Origin: Chloroflexota bacterium | GTDB taxonomy: Bacteria > Chloroflexota > Limnocylindria > QHBO01 | DNA: 7,201 nucleotides | Direction of reading: 5' to 3' | NCBI GenBank assembly: GCA_024636135.1 | Contig: JAGXHP010000164.1 | Span: 1 to 7,201 of the forward strand | Shown: positions 1-6,396 of the stretch, piece after piece | Layout of the letters: each line of letters begins with the position of its first letter | Position numbering within the stretch: position 1 is the stretch's first letter | The notes under the pieces: model-generated | Told to the model about the DNA's origin: nothing | Seen by the model: the letters and a program-made list of their open reading frames with translations, nothing else | Database searches by the model: none | Translations under genes and position numbers: made by a program

Positions 1-54
1 ATCCATCGCCTGGCGCCCGAACGCCGCGAGCCGCGCACCAAGGGACGACGCTAA
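1..54 (+). CDS. Possible C-terminal tail of an upstream gene (partial)
   Basis: The frame beginning at base 1 is open and ends at TAA (52-54). It would encode a 17-residue basic tail ending EPRTKGRR. The stop lies 2 nt before the GTG of the DUF2089 gene, a spacing typical of operon neighbours. That spacing is the main reason to think it is real, since 17 open codons in GC-rich DNA are weak evidence alone. If real, it may be the first gene of the DUF2089/DUF4097 cluster. Function cannot be told. Confidence 0.35.
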   Translation: MHRLAPERREPRTKGRR

Positions 55-56
55 CC

Positions 57-464
57 GTGGGGCACGACGTCATCGCCACCTGTCCGGTGTGCAGCGGTGA
101 GCTCTCCGTTGCACGCCTCCACTGCCGTAGCTGCGGGACAGCGCTCGAGGGCGAGTTCAGCGTCGGCCGATTCGGCCGCCTCGACCGCGAGCAGATGAGC
201 CTGCTCGAGTCGTTTCTCCGCTCCCGCGGCAACCTGAAGGAGATGGAGCGCGAGCTCGGCATCAGCTACCCCACCGTCCGGGCCCGTGTCGACGCATTGA
301 TTCGCTCGCTCGGTCTGTCGGACGGCGAGGCGCTCGACGACGGAGCCGACGCGGAAGCCGATCCGGCCACGAGCCGACGCGAGATCCTCGAGCGTCTGGC
401 ACGCCGCGAGATCGACGCCGATGAGGCCGCGGCCGCGCTGCGCAGTCTCGGAGCCGATGCCTGA
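57..464 (+). CDS. DUF2089 family zinc-ribbon/HTH regulator with C-terminal SHOCT-like module
   Basis: This is a 135-residue cytoplasmic protein, probably a DNA-binding regulator. A zinc ribbon is visible at the N-terminus, with two CxxC pairs (C9/C12 and C23/C26). It is followed by a helical region (about 44-87) with the DUF2089 pattern: a run around LLESFLRSRGNL, then ELGISYPTVRARVDAL, which reads as a winged or simple helix-turn-helix. An acidic linker (about 88-105) leads to a short helical module (114-131, LARREIDADEAAAALRSL) of the SHOCT-like type that ends many DUF2089 proteins. The GTG at 57 is the only reasonable start, with a weak AAGGGA at 40-45. The stop overlaps the ATG of the next gene by 1 nt (TGATG), so translation is probably coupled. 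The domain assignment is firm. Regulation of its own operon is inferred from family and context. Confidence 0.9.
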   Translation: MGHDVIATCPVCSGELSVARLHCRSCGTALEGEFSVGRFGRLDREQMSLLESFLRSRGNLKEMERELGISYPTVRARVDALIRSLGLSDGEALDDGADAEADPATSRREILERLARREIDADEAAAALRSLGADA

Positions 465-1471
465 TGGCAACCTTTACCCGCACCCAGGAGATCGAGCACG
501 ACATCGGCGAGAGCGGCCGGCTCACCCTCCGCGTCACCGATCCGGATGTCGAGATGCGCGCTGCCGACGGAGCGACCGCGCGCGTCCGCGTGACGTTCGA
601 GATCCGGGCGGATTCGGATGCTGCCGCCGATGAGATCTTCGAACGCTCGCGCTACCGCGTGAACGACGCCGGCGGATCGCTCGAGGTCGCGGAGCCTGAG
701 TACTCCGCGTCGTCGGGACTCGGCGCTCTGGCGCGGCTGTTCGGGGCCGGCGGCCGTCCCGGGGCAACGGTCGAGGTGAGCGCACCACCCGGCTGCGACC
801 TGCGCTACGACGGCGTCAGCGCGGACGTCACCGCGTCGGGCTTCCGAGGATCCCAGGAGTACCGGACGGTGTCGGGCGACCTGGTCCTCGATCGGGCGGG
901 GGGCACCCTGCGTATCAAGGGCGTTTCGAGCGACATCAGCCTGCGAGCGGACAGCCGGATCGACCACCTCGACGTCAACACGGTCAGCGGCGATGTGTCC
1001 GCTGTCGGGCCGGGCCTCGGGCAGATGCGGGCGACGACGGTCAGCGGCGACATCGAGGTCGAGGGCGTCCTCGACGATGGGCCGCAGCATCGGGTCGAGA
1101 CGGTGAGCGGCGACCTCACCCTGGGCGTCGGGCAGGATCTGACGATCGAGGTGCGCGGCCTGTCCACGGACGTCGACATTCGGCTCCCCCACCGGACCGA
1201 GGGCTCACGTGACCGGCGGCGCTACGTCATCGGCAATGGCCGGCCGCAGCTCCTGTTCAGCTCGATGTCCGGCGACGTCGAGGTCCATGCCCCGCGCCGG
1301 GCACCGCAGGTCCCCGAGCCGAGGACGCCACCTCTTCCACCTGTTCCGCCGCTTCCGTCGACTTCCGGCGCGCCGGACGATCAGCTTTCCGTCCTCCGCG
1401 CACTCGAGCACGGCGAGATCGACGTCGACGAGGCCGCGCGCCGCCTGGCGGGCGGATCGAACGATGCCTGA
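464..1471 (+). CDS. DUF4097 (Toastrack-type) beta-repeat protein with C-terminal SHOCT-like module
   Basis: This 335-residue protein is built mostly of repeated short beta rungs. Eight copies of a (T/G)(V/L)S(G/A/S/T)D-like motif start at residues 117, 135, 153, 173, 192, 213, 232 and 267, mostly 18-21 residues apart, as in DUF4097 (Toastrack, formerly annotated adhesin-like) proteins. Residues 1-75 form a preceding beta region. A proline-rich linker (about 279-299) leads to a SHOCT-like helical module (314-331, LEHGEIDVDEAARRLAGG) resembling those in both flanking genes. No signal peptide or membrane segment is visible, so it should be cytoplasmic, whereas many DUF4097 relatives are membrane-linked. 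Its ATG overlaps the upstream stop by 1 nt, and its stop overlaps the next start by 8 nt. The family is associated with Psp/Lia-like envelope-stress systems, and the precise molecular role is unknown. Confidence 0.87.
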   Translation: MATFTRTQEIEHDIGESGRLTLRVTDPDVEMRAADGATARVRVTFEIRADSDAAADEIFERSRYRVNDAGGSLEVAEPEYSASSGLGALARLFGAGGRPGATVEVSAPPGCDLRYDGVSADVTASGFRGSQEYRTVSGDLVLDRAGGTLRIKGVSSDISLRADSRIDHLDVNTVSGDVSAVGPGLGQMRATTVSGDIEVEGVLDDGPQHRVETVSGDLTLGVGQDLTIEVRGLSTDVDIRLPHRTEGSRDRRRYVIGNGRPQLLFSSMSGDVEVHAPRRAPQVPEPRTPPLPPVPPLPSTSGAPDDQLSVLRALEHGEIDVDEAARRLAGGSNDA

Positions 1472-1919
1472 GGAGCTCGAGACCGTCCTGCGCCTGGTCG
1501 CGGACGGAACGCTGACCCCCGAGCAGGCTGCGCCGATCATCGACGCGCTCACGCGCGCGGAGCGAGATCGCACCGAGGAGCGCGGAGGCGTGGCGGATCG
1601 GGTCGCGCGCCGCCTCGAGCAGGCACAGCGCCGTGTTGGCGACGCGCAGCAGCGTGTCGAGGATGTGCGAGAGCGCCTGGCCGATCGGGCGGGCCGCCCC
1701 GGCGGTCGTCAGCTGCGGATCCGGGTCACCGAGCACGGGCGGCAGGTCGTCAACCTTCGCATCCCGATCGGCTTCGTCGATACGGCGCTCAAGTTCGTTC
1801 CCGGCATCGGCGGCGACCAGAGCGATCGGATCCGCGAGGCCGTCGACGCCGGCGTTGTCGGCCCGATCATCGACGTCGAAAGCCCAGAAGGCGATGGCGT
1901 CCTGATCAGCGTGGAATAG
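1464..1919 (+). CDS. SHOCT-like domain protein with charged helix and conserved C-terminal domain
   Basis: This protein has 151 residues. The ATG at 1464 is chosen because it lies 8 nt inside the preceding gene and places a SHOCT-like module at the very N-terminus (12-29, VADGTLTPEQAAPIIDAL). The same frame is open further upstream, but that part is an arginine/serine-rich shadow of the DUF4097 gene. Residues about 42-76 are a highly charged helix rich in Arg, Gln and Glu, probably a coiled coil. Residues 82-151 form a compact beta-rich domain with conserved-looking stretches NLRIPIGFVDTALKFVPG and AGVVGPIIDVE, which I recognise from small proteins that accompany DUF4097/DUF2089 genes. No signal peptide or membrane helix is seen. 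It is the last gene of the cluster. A role as an oligomerising partner of the other two through the shared module is inference. Confidence 0.85.
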   Translation: MPEELETVLRLVADGTLTPEQAAPIIDALTRAERDRTEERGGVADRVARRLEQAQRRVGDAQQRVEDVRERLADRAGRPGGRQLRIRVTEHGRQVVNLRIPIGFVDTALKFVPGIGGDQSDRIREAVDAGVVGPIIDVESPEGDGVLISVE

Positions 1920-1950
1920 CCCGGCTCGAGCCCGGGAATGTGCTTCGGGC
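1920..1950 (+). other. GC-rich overlapping inverted repeats after the three-gene cluster
   Basis: Immediately after the stop, CCCGG (1920-1924) can pair with CCGGG (1932-1936) around a 7-nt loop. Alternatively GCCCG (1930-1934) can pair with CGGGC (1946-1950) around an 11-nt loop. The two pairings are mutually exclusive. No T-run follows, so this is not a classical intrinsic terminator. It may weakly terminate transcription, pause it, or protect the 3' end of the cluster transcript. Confidence 0.3.
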
Positions 1951-2014
1951 AGTCCCGCGGGTCGCGTCGTGGACGCGGCTGCGGAACACGGCGGAATGGA
2001 CGGTCCCCGACCCC

Positions 2015-2031
2015 TAGAATCGGTAGGCGTG
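2015..2031 (+). promoter_or_regulatory. Candidate -10 box for leaderless alpha-glucosidase mRNA
   Basis: TAGAAT (2015-2020) fits the TAnnnT -10 consensus and ends exactly 8 nt before the GTG start codon at 2029. A transcript starting about 7-9 nt after the box would begin at or next to the start codon. No Shine-Dalgarno sequence lies in front of this GTG. A convincing -35 hexamer is not seen. The same geometry recurs before the next gene. Confidence 0.55.
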
Positions 2032-3624
2032 ACCTCCAAGCCCGACCGATGGTGGGACGGCGCCGCCATCTACCAGATTTATCCCCGCAGCTTCTCGGAT
2101 GCGGACGGCGACGGCATCGGCGACCTTGCCGGAATCGCCAGCCGGCTCGACCACCTCGCCGGAGCCGATGGCGCGCTCGGCGTCGACGCCATCTGGCTCT
2201 CGCCGATCTACCCATCCCCGCTTCACGACTTCGGCTACGACATCAGCGACTACACCGACGTCGCCGCGGAATACGGAACGCTCGCCGATCTCAACGAGCT
2301 GATCGCGGCCTGTCACGCGCGTGGACTGCGCTTCCTCATGGACCTCGTGCCGTGCCACACCTCGATCGAGCATCCATGGTTCATGGAGGCCCGCGCCGGT
2401 CGCGACAGCCCGAAGCGCGACTGGTTCATCTGGGCCGACGCCGGGCCGGGTGGGGGTCCGCCCTCGAACTGGGAGGCGGCCTTCGGCGGATCGAGCTGGG
2501 AGTGGGATGAGGCCAGCGGCCAGTACTACCTGCACTCGTTCTACCCCGAGCAGCCCGACCTGAACTGGCGCAATCCCGCGGTGGCCGCCGCCATCGGCGA
2601 CGTCATGCGCTTCTGGTTCGCGCGCGGGGTGGACGGCTTCCGCGTCGACGCGATCTTCGCCGCCATCAAGGACGACCGGTTCCGCGACAACCCGCCCGAC
2701 CGTCGGCCGCATGCCATCCCCGGACTCGGGGGCGACGCCGGCCAGGATCCGCTGTGGAGCCTGAACCGGCCGGAGGTCCACGACGTCATCCGCCATCTGC
2801 GCGAAGTCGCGGAAGAGTTTCCGGGCCGGGTCCTCGTGGGTGAGGCGTACCTCCCGGTCGAGGAGCTGGCGGGCTACCTCGGTCACGGCGCCGACGACGA
2901 GTTCCACCTCGCGTTCAACTTCGAGCTGCTCCTCACGCCCTGGGAGCACCAGCACCTGACGCTCGCCATCGAGCGCTCCGAGGCCTTGCACCCGCCCGAC
3001 ACTATCCCCACCTACGCCCTGAGCAACCACGACCAGTCCCGCCACGCCACCCGCTGGGGATCCGAGCGAGCCCGGGCCGCCGCCTTTCTGCTGATCACTC
3101 TGCGGGGCGTGGCCGTGCTCTACGCCGGCGAGGAGATCGGCATGGTCGACGCGGATCCGGCGATCCTGCCCGACCCGCCCTTCGATCGGGCCGGCCGGGA
3201 CGGCTACCGCACGCCGATGCAGTGGGATGCGACACCCAGCGGCGGCTTCACGACGGGCACCGCGTGGCTGCCGCTCGTCGATCCCGCATCGCGCAACGTC
3301 GCCGGCCAGGCCAGCGATCCCGCTTCGCTGCTCAGTCTCTACCGCCGCCTGCTCGCGGTGCGCCGGGCGTCATCGGCGCTGCGACACGGCCGGCATCGCT
3401 CCATCTTCGGCGTCGGACCCGGCGTCCTGGCATGGCTGCGAGAGGCCGATGACGAACGCGTGCTCGTCCTTCTCAACACCGGGGATGGCGATGGGCCGTG
3501 CGACCTCGCAGAAGTGAACGGCGGAGCCGGCGAGATCGTCGTTGCCACGACCGAGCGGGCCGGCACGGTTAACCTCGACCGCATCAAGCTGCGGCCGCAC
3601 GAGGGAATCGCGATCCGTATCTGA
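2029..3624 (+). CDS. GH13 family alpha-glucosidase
   Basis: This 531-residue cytoplasmic glycoside hydrolase has typical length for an alpha-glucosidase/oligoglucosidase, which releases glucose from the non-reducing end of malto-oligosaccharides or related alpha-glucosides. The N-terminus (WWDGAAIYQIYPRSF) opens the (beta/alpha)8 barrel. Conserved regions are visible: DLVPCH (105-110), QPDLNW (175-180), GFRVDA with nucleophile D207, VGEAY with acid/base E272, and SNHD with transition-state stabiliser D335. A motif around GYRTPMQWD (392-400) is typical of the subgroup. The last ~80 residues form the C-terminal beta domain. GTG 2029 is preferred over GTG 1969 and ATG 1996 because homology begins right after it and a -10 box sits just upstream. 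Oddities: Cys109 replaces the usual Asn of region I, and Ala208 follows the nucleophile. There is no signal peptide, so the substrate must be imported or made inside the cell (maltodextrin, trehalose or glycogen breakdown products). Confidence 0.93.
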   Translation: MTSKPDRWWDGAAIYQIYPRSFSDADGDGIGDLAGIASRLDHLAGADGALGVDAIWLSPIYPSPLHDFGYDISDYTDVAAEYGTLADLNELIAACHARGLRFLMDLVPCHTSIEHPWFMEARAGRDSPKRDWFIWADAGPGGGPPSNWEAAFGGSSWEWDEASGQYYLHSFYPEQPDLNWRNPAVAAAIGDVMRFWFARGVDGFRVDAIFAAIKDDRFRDNPPDRRPHAIPGLGGDAGQDPLWSLNRPEVHDVIRHLREVAEEFPGRVLVGEAYLPVEELAGYLGHGADDEFHLAFNFELLLTPWEHQHLTLAIERSEALHPPDTIPTYALSNHDQSRHATRWGSERARAAAFLLITLRGVAVLYAGEEIGMVDADPAILPDPPFDRAGRDGYRTPMQWDATPSGGFTTGTAWLPLVDPASRNVAGQASDPASLLSLYRRLLAVRRASSALRHGRHRSIFGVGPGVLAWLREADDERVLVLLNTGDGDGPCDLAEVNGGAGEIVVATTERAGTVNLDRIKLRPHEGIAIRI

Positions 3625-3635
3625 TCGCGCGGTGC

Positions 3636-3652
3636 TACCGTAGCGCGCCGTG
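3636..3652 (+). promoter_or_regulatory. Candidate -10 box for leaderless permease mRNA
   Basis: TACCGT (3636-3641) matches TAnnnT and ends exactly 8 nt before the GTG at 3650, the same spacing as at the alpha-glucosidase gene. The whole gap between the two genes is 25 nt (3625-3649) and has no Shine-Dalgarno sequence. There is also no space for a riboswitch or other leader. No clear -35 element is visible. Confidence 0.5.
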
Positions 3653-5695
3653 ACGCGCCAATCTCGCCCTCCCGATCCCGACTGGGTCGATCCGCTCCTC
3701 GAGGTCCGGGAGAAGAAGCGCGGGAAGCGCCCGGGTGATGCCTACGTCCGGATCGTCCGGCCATTCGAGAGTGAGTTCCAGCGGGGCGAGGACGAAGGCG
3801 AGCTGATCGCCACGGAGCGCACGATCCTGGAGCGCCGCGGCTGGAAGGCCGGCCTGCGCCGGGTGCGCACGGGGCTCATCGGCCGTCCGATCAGCAGCGA
3901 GCGCGAGGAGCACGAGCGGCTCACCAAGGTCAAGGCGCTCGCGATCTTCTCCAGCGACAACATCAGCTCATCGGCGTACGGGCCCGAGGAGATCATGCGG
4001 GTCCTGGCGCTGGCCGGGACCGGCGTGCTGACCCTCACCCTGCCGCTGGCTGGCCTCATCACGGTCATGCTGGCGATCGTCACGCTGTCGTACCGGCAGA
4101 CGATCAAGGCCTACCCGAAGGGCGCGAGCAGCTACCTCGTGGCCGGCGACAACCTCGGCAGCACGGCCGGCATCCTTGCCGCCGCGGCGCTGCTCATCGG
4201 CTACGTGGTGACGGTCGCGGTGTCCGTGTCGGCCGGCGTGGCGGCGCTGACCTCGATCGTGCCGGAGATCTACCCCGAGCGGGTGCTCATCGGCGTCGGC
4301 ATGGTGGTCGTGCTCATGCTCGGCAACCTGCGTGGCATCCGCGAGTCCGGAACGATCTTCATGGTGCCGACCTACGCCTACATCGTGATCATGCTCGGGA
4401 TCCTGGGATACGGCGTGGCGCGATCGCTGTTCGGTGATATCCCCGAATACCGGGCGCCCGCCGCGTGGATCGGCGTCGAGCAGGGCGGCCAGGCCCTCGG
4501 CCTGTTCCTCATCCTCCGTGCCTTCAGCCAGGGCGCCGTGGCCCTGACCGGCGTCGAGGCCATCTCCGACGGCGTGCCGGCCTTCAAGTCGCCGGAGTGG
4601 CGCAACGCGCGCATCACCCTGACCTGGGCCGCGATCATCTTCGGGATCCTGTTCGTCGGGATCGCCTACCTCGTGACGTCGATCGGCATCGTGCCGGACC
4701 CGACCGAGGAGCAGACCGTCCTCAGCCAGCTCGTGCGCCACCTCACCGGCGACGGGACGATCCTCGTCGTGGCGCAGATCTCGACGGCGCTCCTCCTCGT
4801 CCTGGCCGCCAACACGAGCTTCGCCGACTTTCCGAGGCTCTCGTCGTTCCTGGCGCGCGACGGCTACCTGCCCCGCCAGTTCGCGTTCCGAGGCGAACGG
4901 CTCGCCTTCACCACCGGCATCGTCGCGCTGTCGCTCATGGCGATCGGCCTGCTCGTCGGCTTCAACGCCAGCGTGAGCGGGCTCATCCCGCTCTACACGC
5001 TCGGCGTGTTCATCGCCTTCACCCTGTCGCAGGGCGGAATGCTCGTCCGCTGGTGGCGCCGGCGCGAGCCCGGCTGGCGTCCCGGCCTGGCAATCAACGG
5101 GCTCGGCGCGCTGACCACCGCGGTGGTGGCGGTCGTCGTCGGCACGAGCAACTTCTTCCAGGGTTCGTGGCTGGTCATCGTCCTGGTGCCGCTGCTGATG
5201 CTCCTGCTGCGTGCCATCAACCGCCACTACCAGGAGATGGAGGCGGCGCTCGCGCTCGACCGCATCCCCGACGAGGGGGAGAAGGCGGCCCGGCCGATTG
5301 TCATCGTGCCGATCGCCCGGCTCGATCGACCGGCGCGGCAGGCCATCGCATTCGCCAACTCAATCAGCCCGTCGGCCGTGGCGGTGCACGTCACCAACGA
5401 CCCGGCGGAGGCGGATGCCATTCGCGCGCGCTGGCCCGAGTGGGCCGGAACGACCGAGCTCGTGGTGGTCGAATCGCCGTATCGGGCGCTCATCGGGCCG
5501 CTCCTGGCCTACATGGATGCGCTGCAGCGCCAGGCACCGAATCGCCCCATCCTCGTGGTACTCGCGGAGTTCGTGCCGAAGCACTGGTGGGAGAACCTGC
5601 TCCACAACCAGACCGCGCTCCGACTCAAACTGCGGCTGTTCGCCCGCCCGAACACCATCGTCGCCGACGTCCCCTACCACCCGCGCCGTCCGTAA
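3650..5695 (+). CDS. KimA-like APC-superfamily permease, probable potassium uptake transporter
   Basis: This 681-residue integral membrane protein has a hydrophilic N-terminal extension (1-~92), about 12 transmembrane segments between ~97 and ~520, and a C-terminal cytosolic domain (~547-678). The core matches the Bacillus KimA (YdaO) pattern from start to end: LTKVKALAIFSSDNISSSAYG (91-111), LSYRQTIKAYPKGASSYLV, NLRGIRESG, ALTGVEAISDGVPAFKSP (298-315), LVLAANTSFADFP and IPLYTLGVFIAFTLSQGGM. From memory of the KimA structure, K+ ligands include Asp36, Tyr43, Thr230 and Glu233. The equivalents here appear intact as D103, Y110, T300 and E303. KimA imports K+ with protons and is inhibited by c-di-AMP. 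The C-terminal part (RPIVIVPIARLDRPARQA...HVT...VVADVPYHP) has the alternating alpha/beta look of a universal-stress-like domain, plausibly the regulatory part. An amino-acid substrate cannot be excluded, but the cation-site residues argue for K+. The gene is probably transcribed separately from its neighbours. Confidence 0.9.
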   Translation: MTRQSRPPDPDWVDPLLEVREKKRGKRPGDAYVRIVRPFESEFQRGEDEGELIATERTILERRGWKAGLRRVRTGLIGRPISSEREEHERLTKVKALAIFSSDNISSSAYGPEEIMRVLALAGTGVLTLTLPLAGLITVMLAIVTLSYRQTIKAYPKGASSYLVAGDNLGSTAGILAAAALLIGYVVTVAVSVSAGVAALTSIVPEIYPERVLIGVGMVVVLMLGNLRGIRESGTIFMVPTYAYIVIMLGILGYGVARSLFGDIPEYRAPAAWIGVEQGGQALGLFLILRAFSQGAVALTGVEAISDGVPAFKSPEWRNARITLTWAAIIFGILFVGIAYLVTSIGIVPDPTEEQTVLSQLVRHLTGDGTILVVAQISTALLLVLAANTSFADFPRLSSFLARDGYLPRQFAFRGERLAFTTGIVALSLMAIGLLVGFNASVSGLIPLYTLGVFIAFTLSQGGMLVRWWRRREPGWRPGLAINGLGALTTAVVAVVVGTSNFFQGSWLVIVLVPLLMLLLRAINRHYQEMEAALALDRIPDEGEKAARPIVIVPIARLDRPARQAIAFANSISPSAVAVHVTNDPAEADAIRARWPEWAGTTELVVVESPYRALIGPLLAYMDALQRQAPNRPILVVLAEFVPKHWWENLLHNQTALRLKLRLFARPNTIVADVPYHPRRP

Positions 5696-5751
5696 CCGGC
5701 CGCGAACTGTTCAGCGATGGCGCGGAGCCGATGTCGCCCGCCGCCGCACGC
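5696..5751 (+). other. Upstream region of the CHRD gene, no clear promoter
   Basis: This short GC-rich interval separates the permease stop from the Shine-Dalgarno sequence of the next gene. I see no convincing -35/-10 pair and no terminator with a T-run. The CHRD gene may therefore be read through from the permease or use a promoter I cannot recognise. Confidence 0.3.
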
Positions 5752-5758
5752 AGGAGGA
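5752..5758 (+). promoter_or_regulatory. Strong Shine-Dalgarno sequence of the CHRD gene
   Basis: AGGAGGA lies 9 nt before ATG 5768. It fixes the start at 5768 rather than the in-frame ATG at 5717, because the protein from 5768 begins directly with a signal peptide. It is the only strong ribosome binding site in the window and contrasts with the leaderless-looking genes upstream. Confidence 0.85.
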
Positions 5759-5767
5759 ACTCGCAGC

Positions 5768-6328
5768 ATGCGCACCCGAAATCGTCCACTCACTGCCCTC
5801 GTCCTCGGATTGACCGCCACCCTCGCCCTGGCGAGCGTCGTGCAGGCCGCCGAGACGACCCTGACCGCCGACCTCGCCGGCGACGCGGAGACCGCCGCCG
5901 ATGGCACGGGCTCGGCGACGATCACGCTCGACCCCGAGACGGGCGAGGCATGCTGGGAGCTGAGCGCCGAGGACATCGGCGCCGTCGTGCAGTCACACAT
6001 CCACGTCGGTGCCGAGGGCGAATCGGGCGACGTCGTGGTCCCACTTGACGTCGACGGCTTCGACGGCACGAGCGAAGGCTGCGTGTCCGACCAGGACGGC
6101 GACGCGCTCCAGTCGATCATCGACGATCCGGCCGGCTACTACGTGAACATCCACACCGAGGAGTTCCCCGGCGGAGCGATCCGCGGCCAGCTCGCAGGCG
6201 GCAGCGAGCAGCCCGACACGGCACTGCCCGTGACGGACGGGTCGACGAGCCTGCTCGGCGCGCTGCTCCTTGCGCTCGCGGCCGCCATCGGGCTGCGGGC
6301 ATGGCGCCCGTTGGCGACGCGCGACTAG
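5768..6328 (+). CDS. Secreted CHRD domain protein with C-terminal membrane/cell-wall anchor
   Basis: This protein has 186 residues. It begins with a classical signal peptide: basic start MRTRNR, hydrophobic core (8-24), and likely cleavage after VQA at 27. The mature part (about 29-143) is a CHRD domain, named after chordin. It opens with TTLTADLAG, carries the S-H-I-H motif (76-79) and ends with the signature YYVNIHTEEFPGGAIRGQLAG (124-144). C62 and C105 are the only cysteines of the mature protein and could form a disulfide outside the cell. After a short linker come LPVTD (153-157), a hydrophobic segment (about 161-177) and an Arg-containing tail, the layout of a sortase-type sorting signal with Asp in place of Gly. 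Without a sortase it would still be a membrane-anchored extracellular protein. The exact role of bacterial CHRD proteins is unknown. Extracytoplasmic location is well supported. Confidence 0.9.
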   Translation: MRTRNRPLTALVLGLTATLALASVVQAAETTLTADLAGDAETAADGTGSATITLDPETGEACWELSAEDIGAVVQSHIHVGAEGESGDVVVPLDVDGFDGTSEGCVSDQDGDALQSIIDDPAGYYVNIHTEEFPGGAIRGQLAGGSEQPDTALPVTDGSTSLLGALLLALAAAIGLRAWRPLATRD

Positions 6329-6346
6329 GGGCGGTCCCCTCGTCGT

Positions 6347-6362
6347 CGCCGATATATCGGCG
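6347..6362. repeat. Palindrome copy 1, arms CGCCGA/TCGGCG
   Basis: CGCCGATATATCGGCG is a perfect 16-bp palindrome. As RNA it would be a 6-bp stem closed by a UAUA tetraloop. It begins 18 nt after the CHRD stop codon. Confidence 0.85.
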
Positions 6363-6364
6363 CA

Positions 6365-6396
6365 GCAGCGCTTGGGGGCCCTTCTGGGCGCGCTGC
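6365..6396 (+). repeat. Imperfect hairpin between palindromes 1 and 2
   Basis: GCAGCGC (6365-6371) pairs with GCGCTGC (6390-6396). Inside, GCCC (6378-6381) pairs with GGGC (6386-6389) around a TTCT loop, stacking directly on the outer stem on the 3' side and leaving a 6-nt bulge (6372-6377) on the 5' side. The total is 11 G-C-rich pairs. No T-run follows. Confidence 0.6.

Noticed and set aside
166..180. Near-palindrome CGGCCGATTCGGCCG inside the DUF2089 gene resembling the intergenic repeat
   Set aside because: It lies in coding sequence for conserved GRFGRL residues and differs in arm sequence. It is best explained by codon choice in GC-rich DNA.
266..1192. Minus-strand open frame of 308 codons opposite the DUF2089/DUF4097 genes
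   Set aside because: It is antisense to two well-supported genes and shows no recognisable motif.
1969..2028. Upstream GTG (1969) and ATG (1996) starts for the alpha-glucosidase
   Set aside because: The added 20 residues do not look like family sequence or a signal peptide, and a good -10 box (2015-2020) lies between them and the GTG at 2029.
3625..3649. c-di-AMP riboswitch before the KimA-like gene
   Set aside because: Only 25 nt separate the genes, far too short for a riboswitch, and the start looks leaderless.
3968..5227. Long minus-strand open frame of 419 codons opposite the permease
   Set aside because: The Asp/Glu/His/Arg-rich low-complexity product is typical of an antisense shadow in high-GC DNA, with no family resemblance.
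5717..5767. Upstream ATG for the CHRD gene
   Set aside because: It would put an Arg/Pro-rich stretch before the signal peptide. The AGGAGGA at 5752-5758 serves the ATG at 5768.
4465..6048. Long + strand open frame of 527 codons overlapping the permease and CHRD genes
   Set aside because: Its product is dominated by Arg, Pro, Gly and Ala with no domain pattern. It is the GC-rich shadow of the permease frame, which has clear homology and membrane segments.
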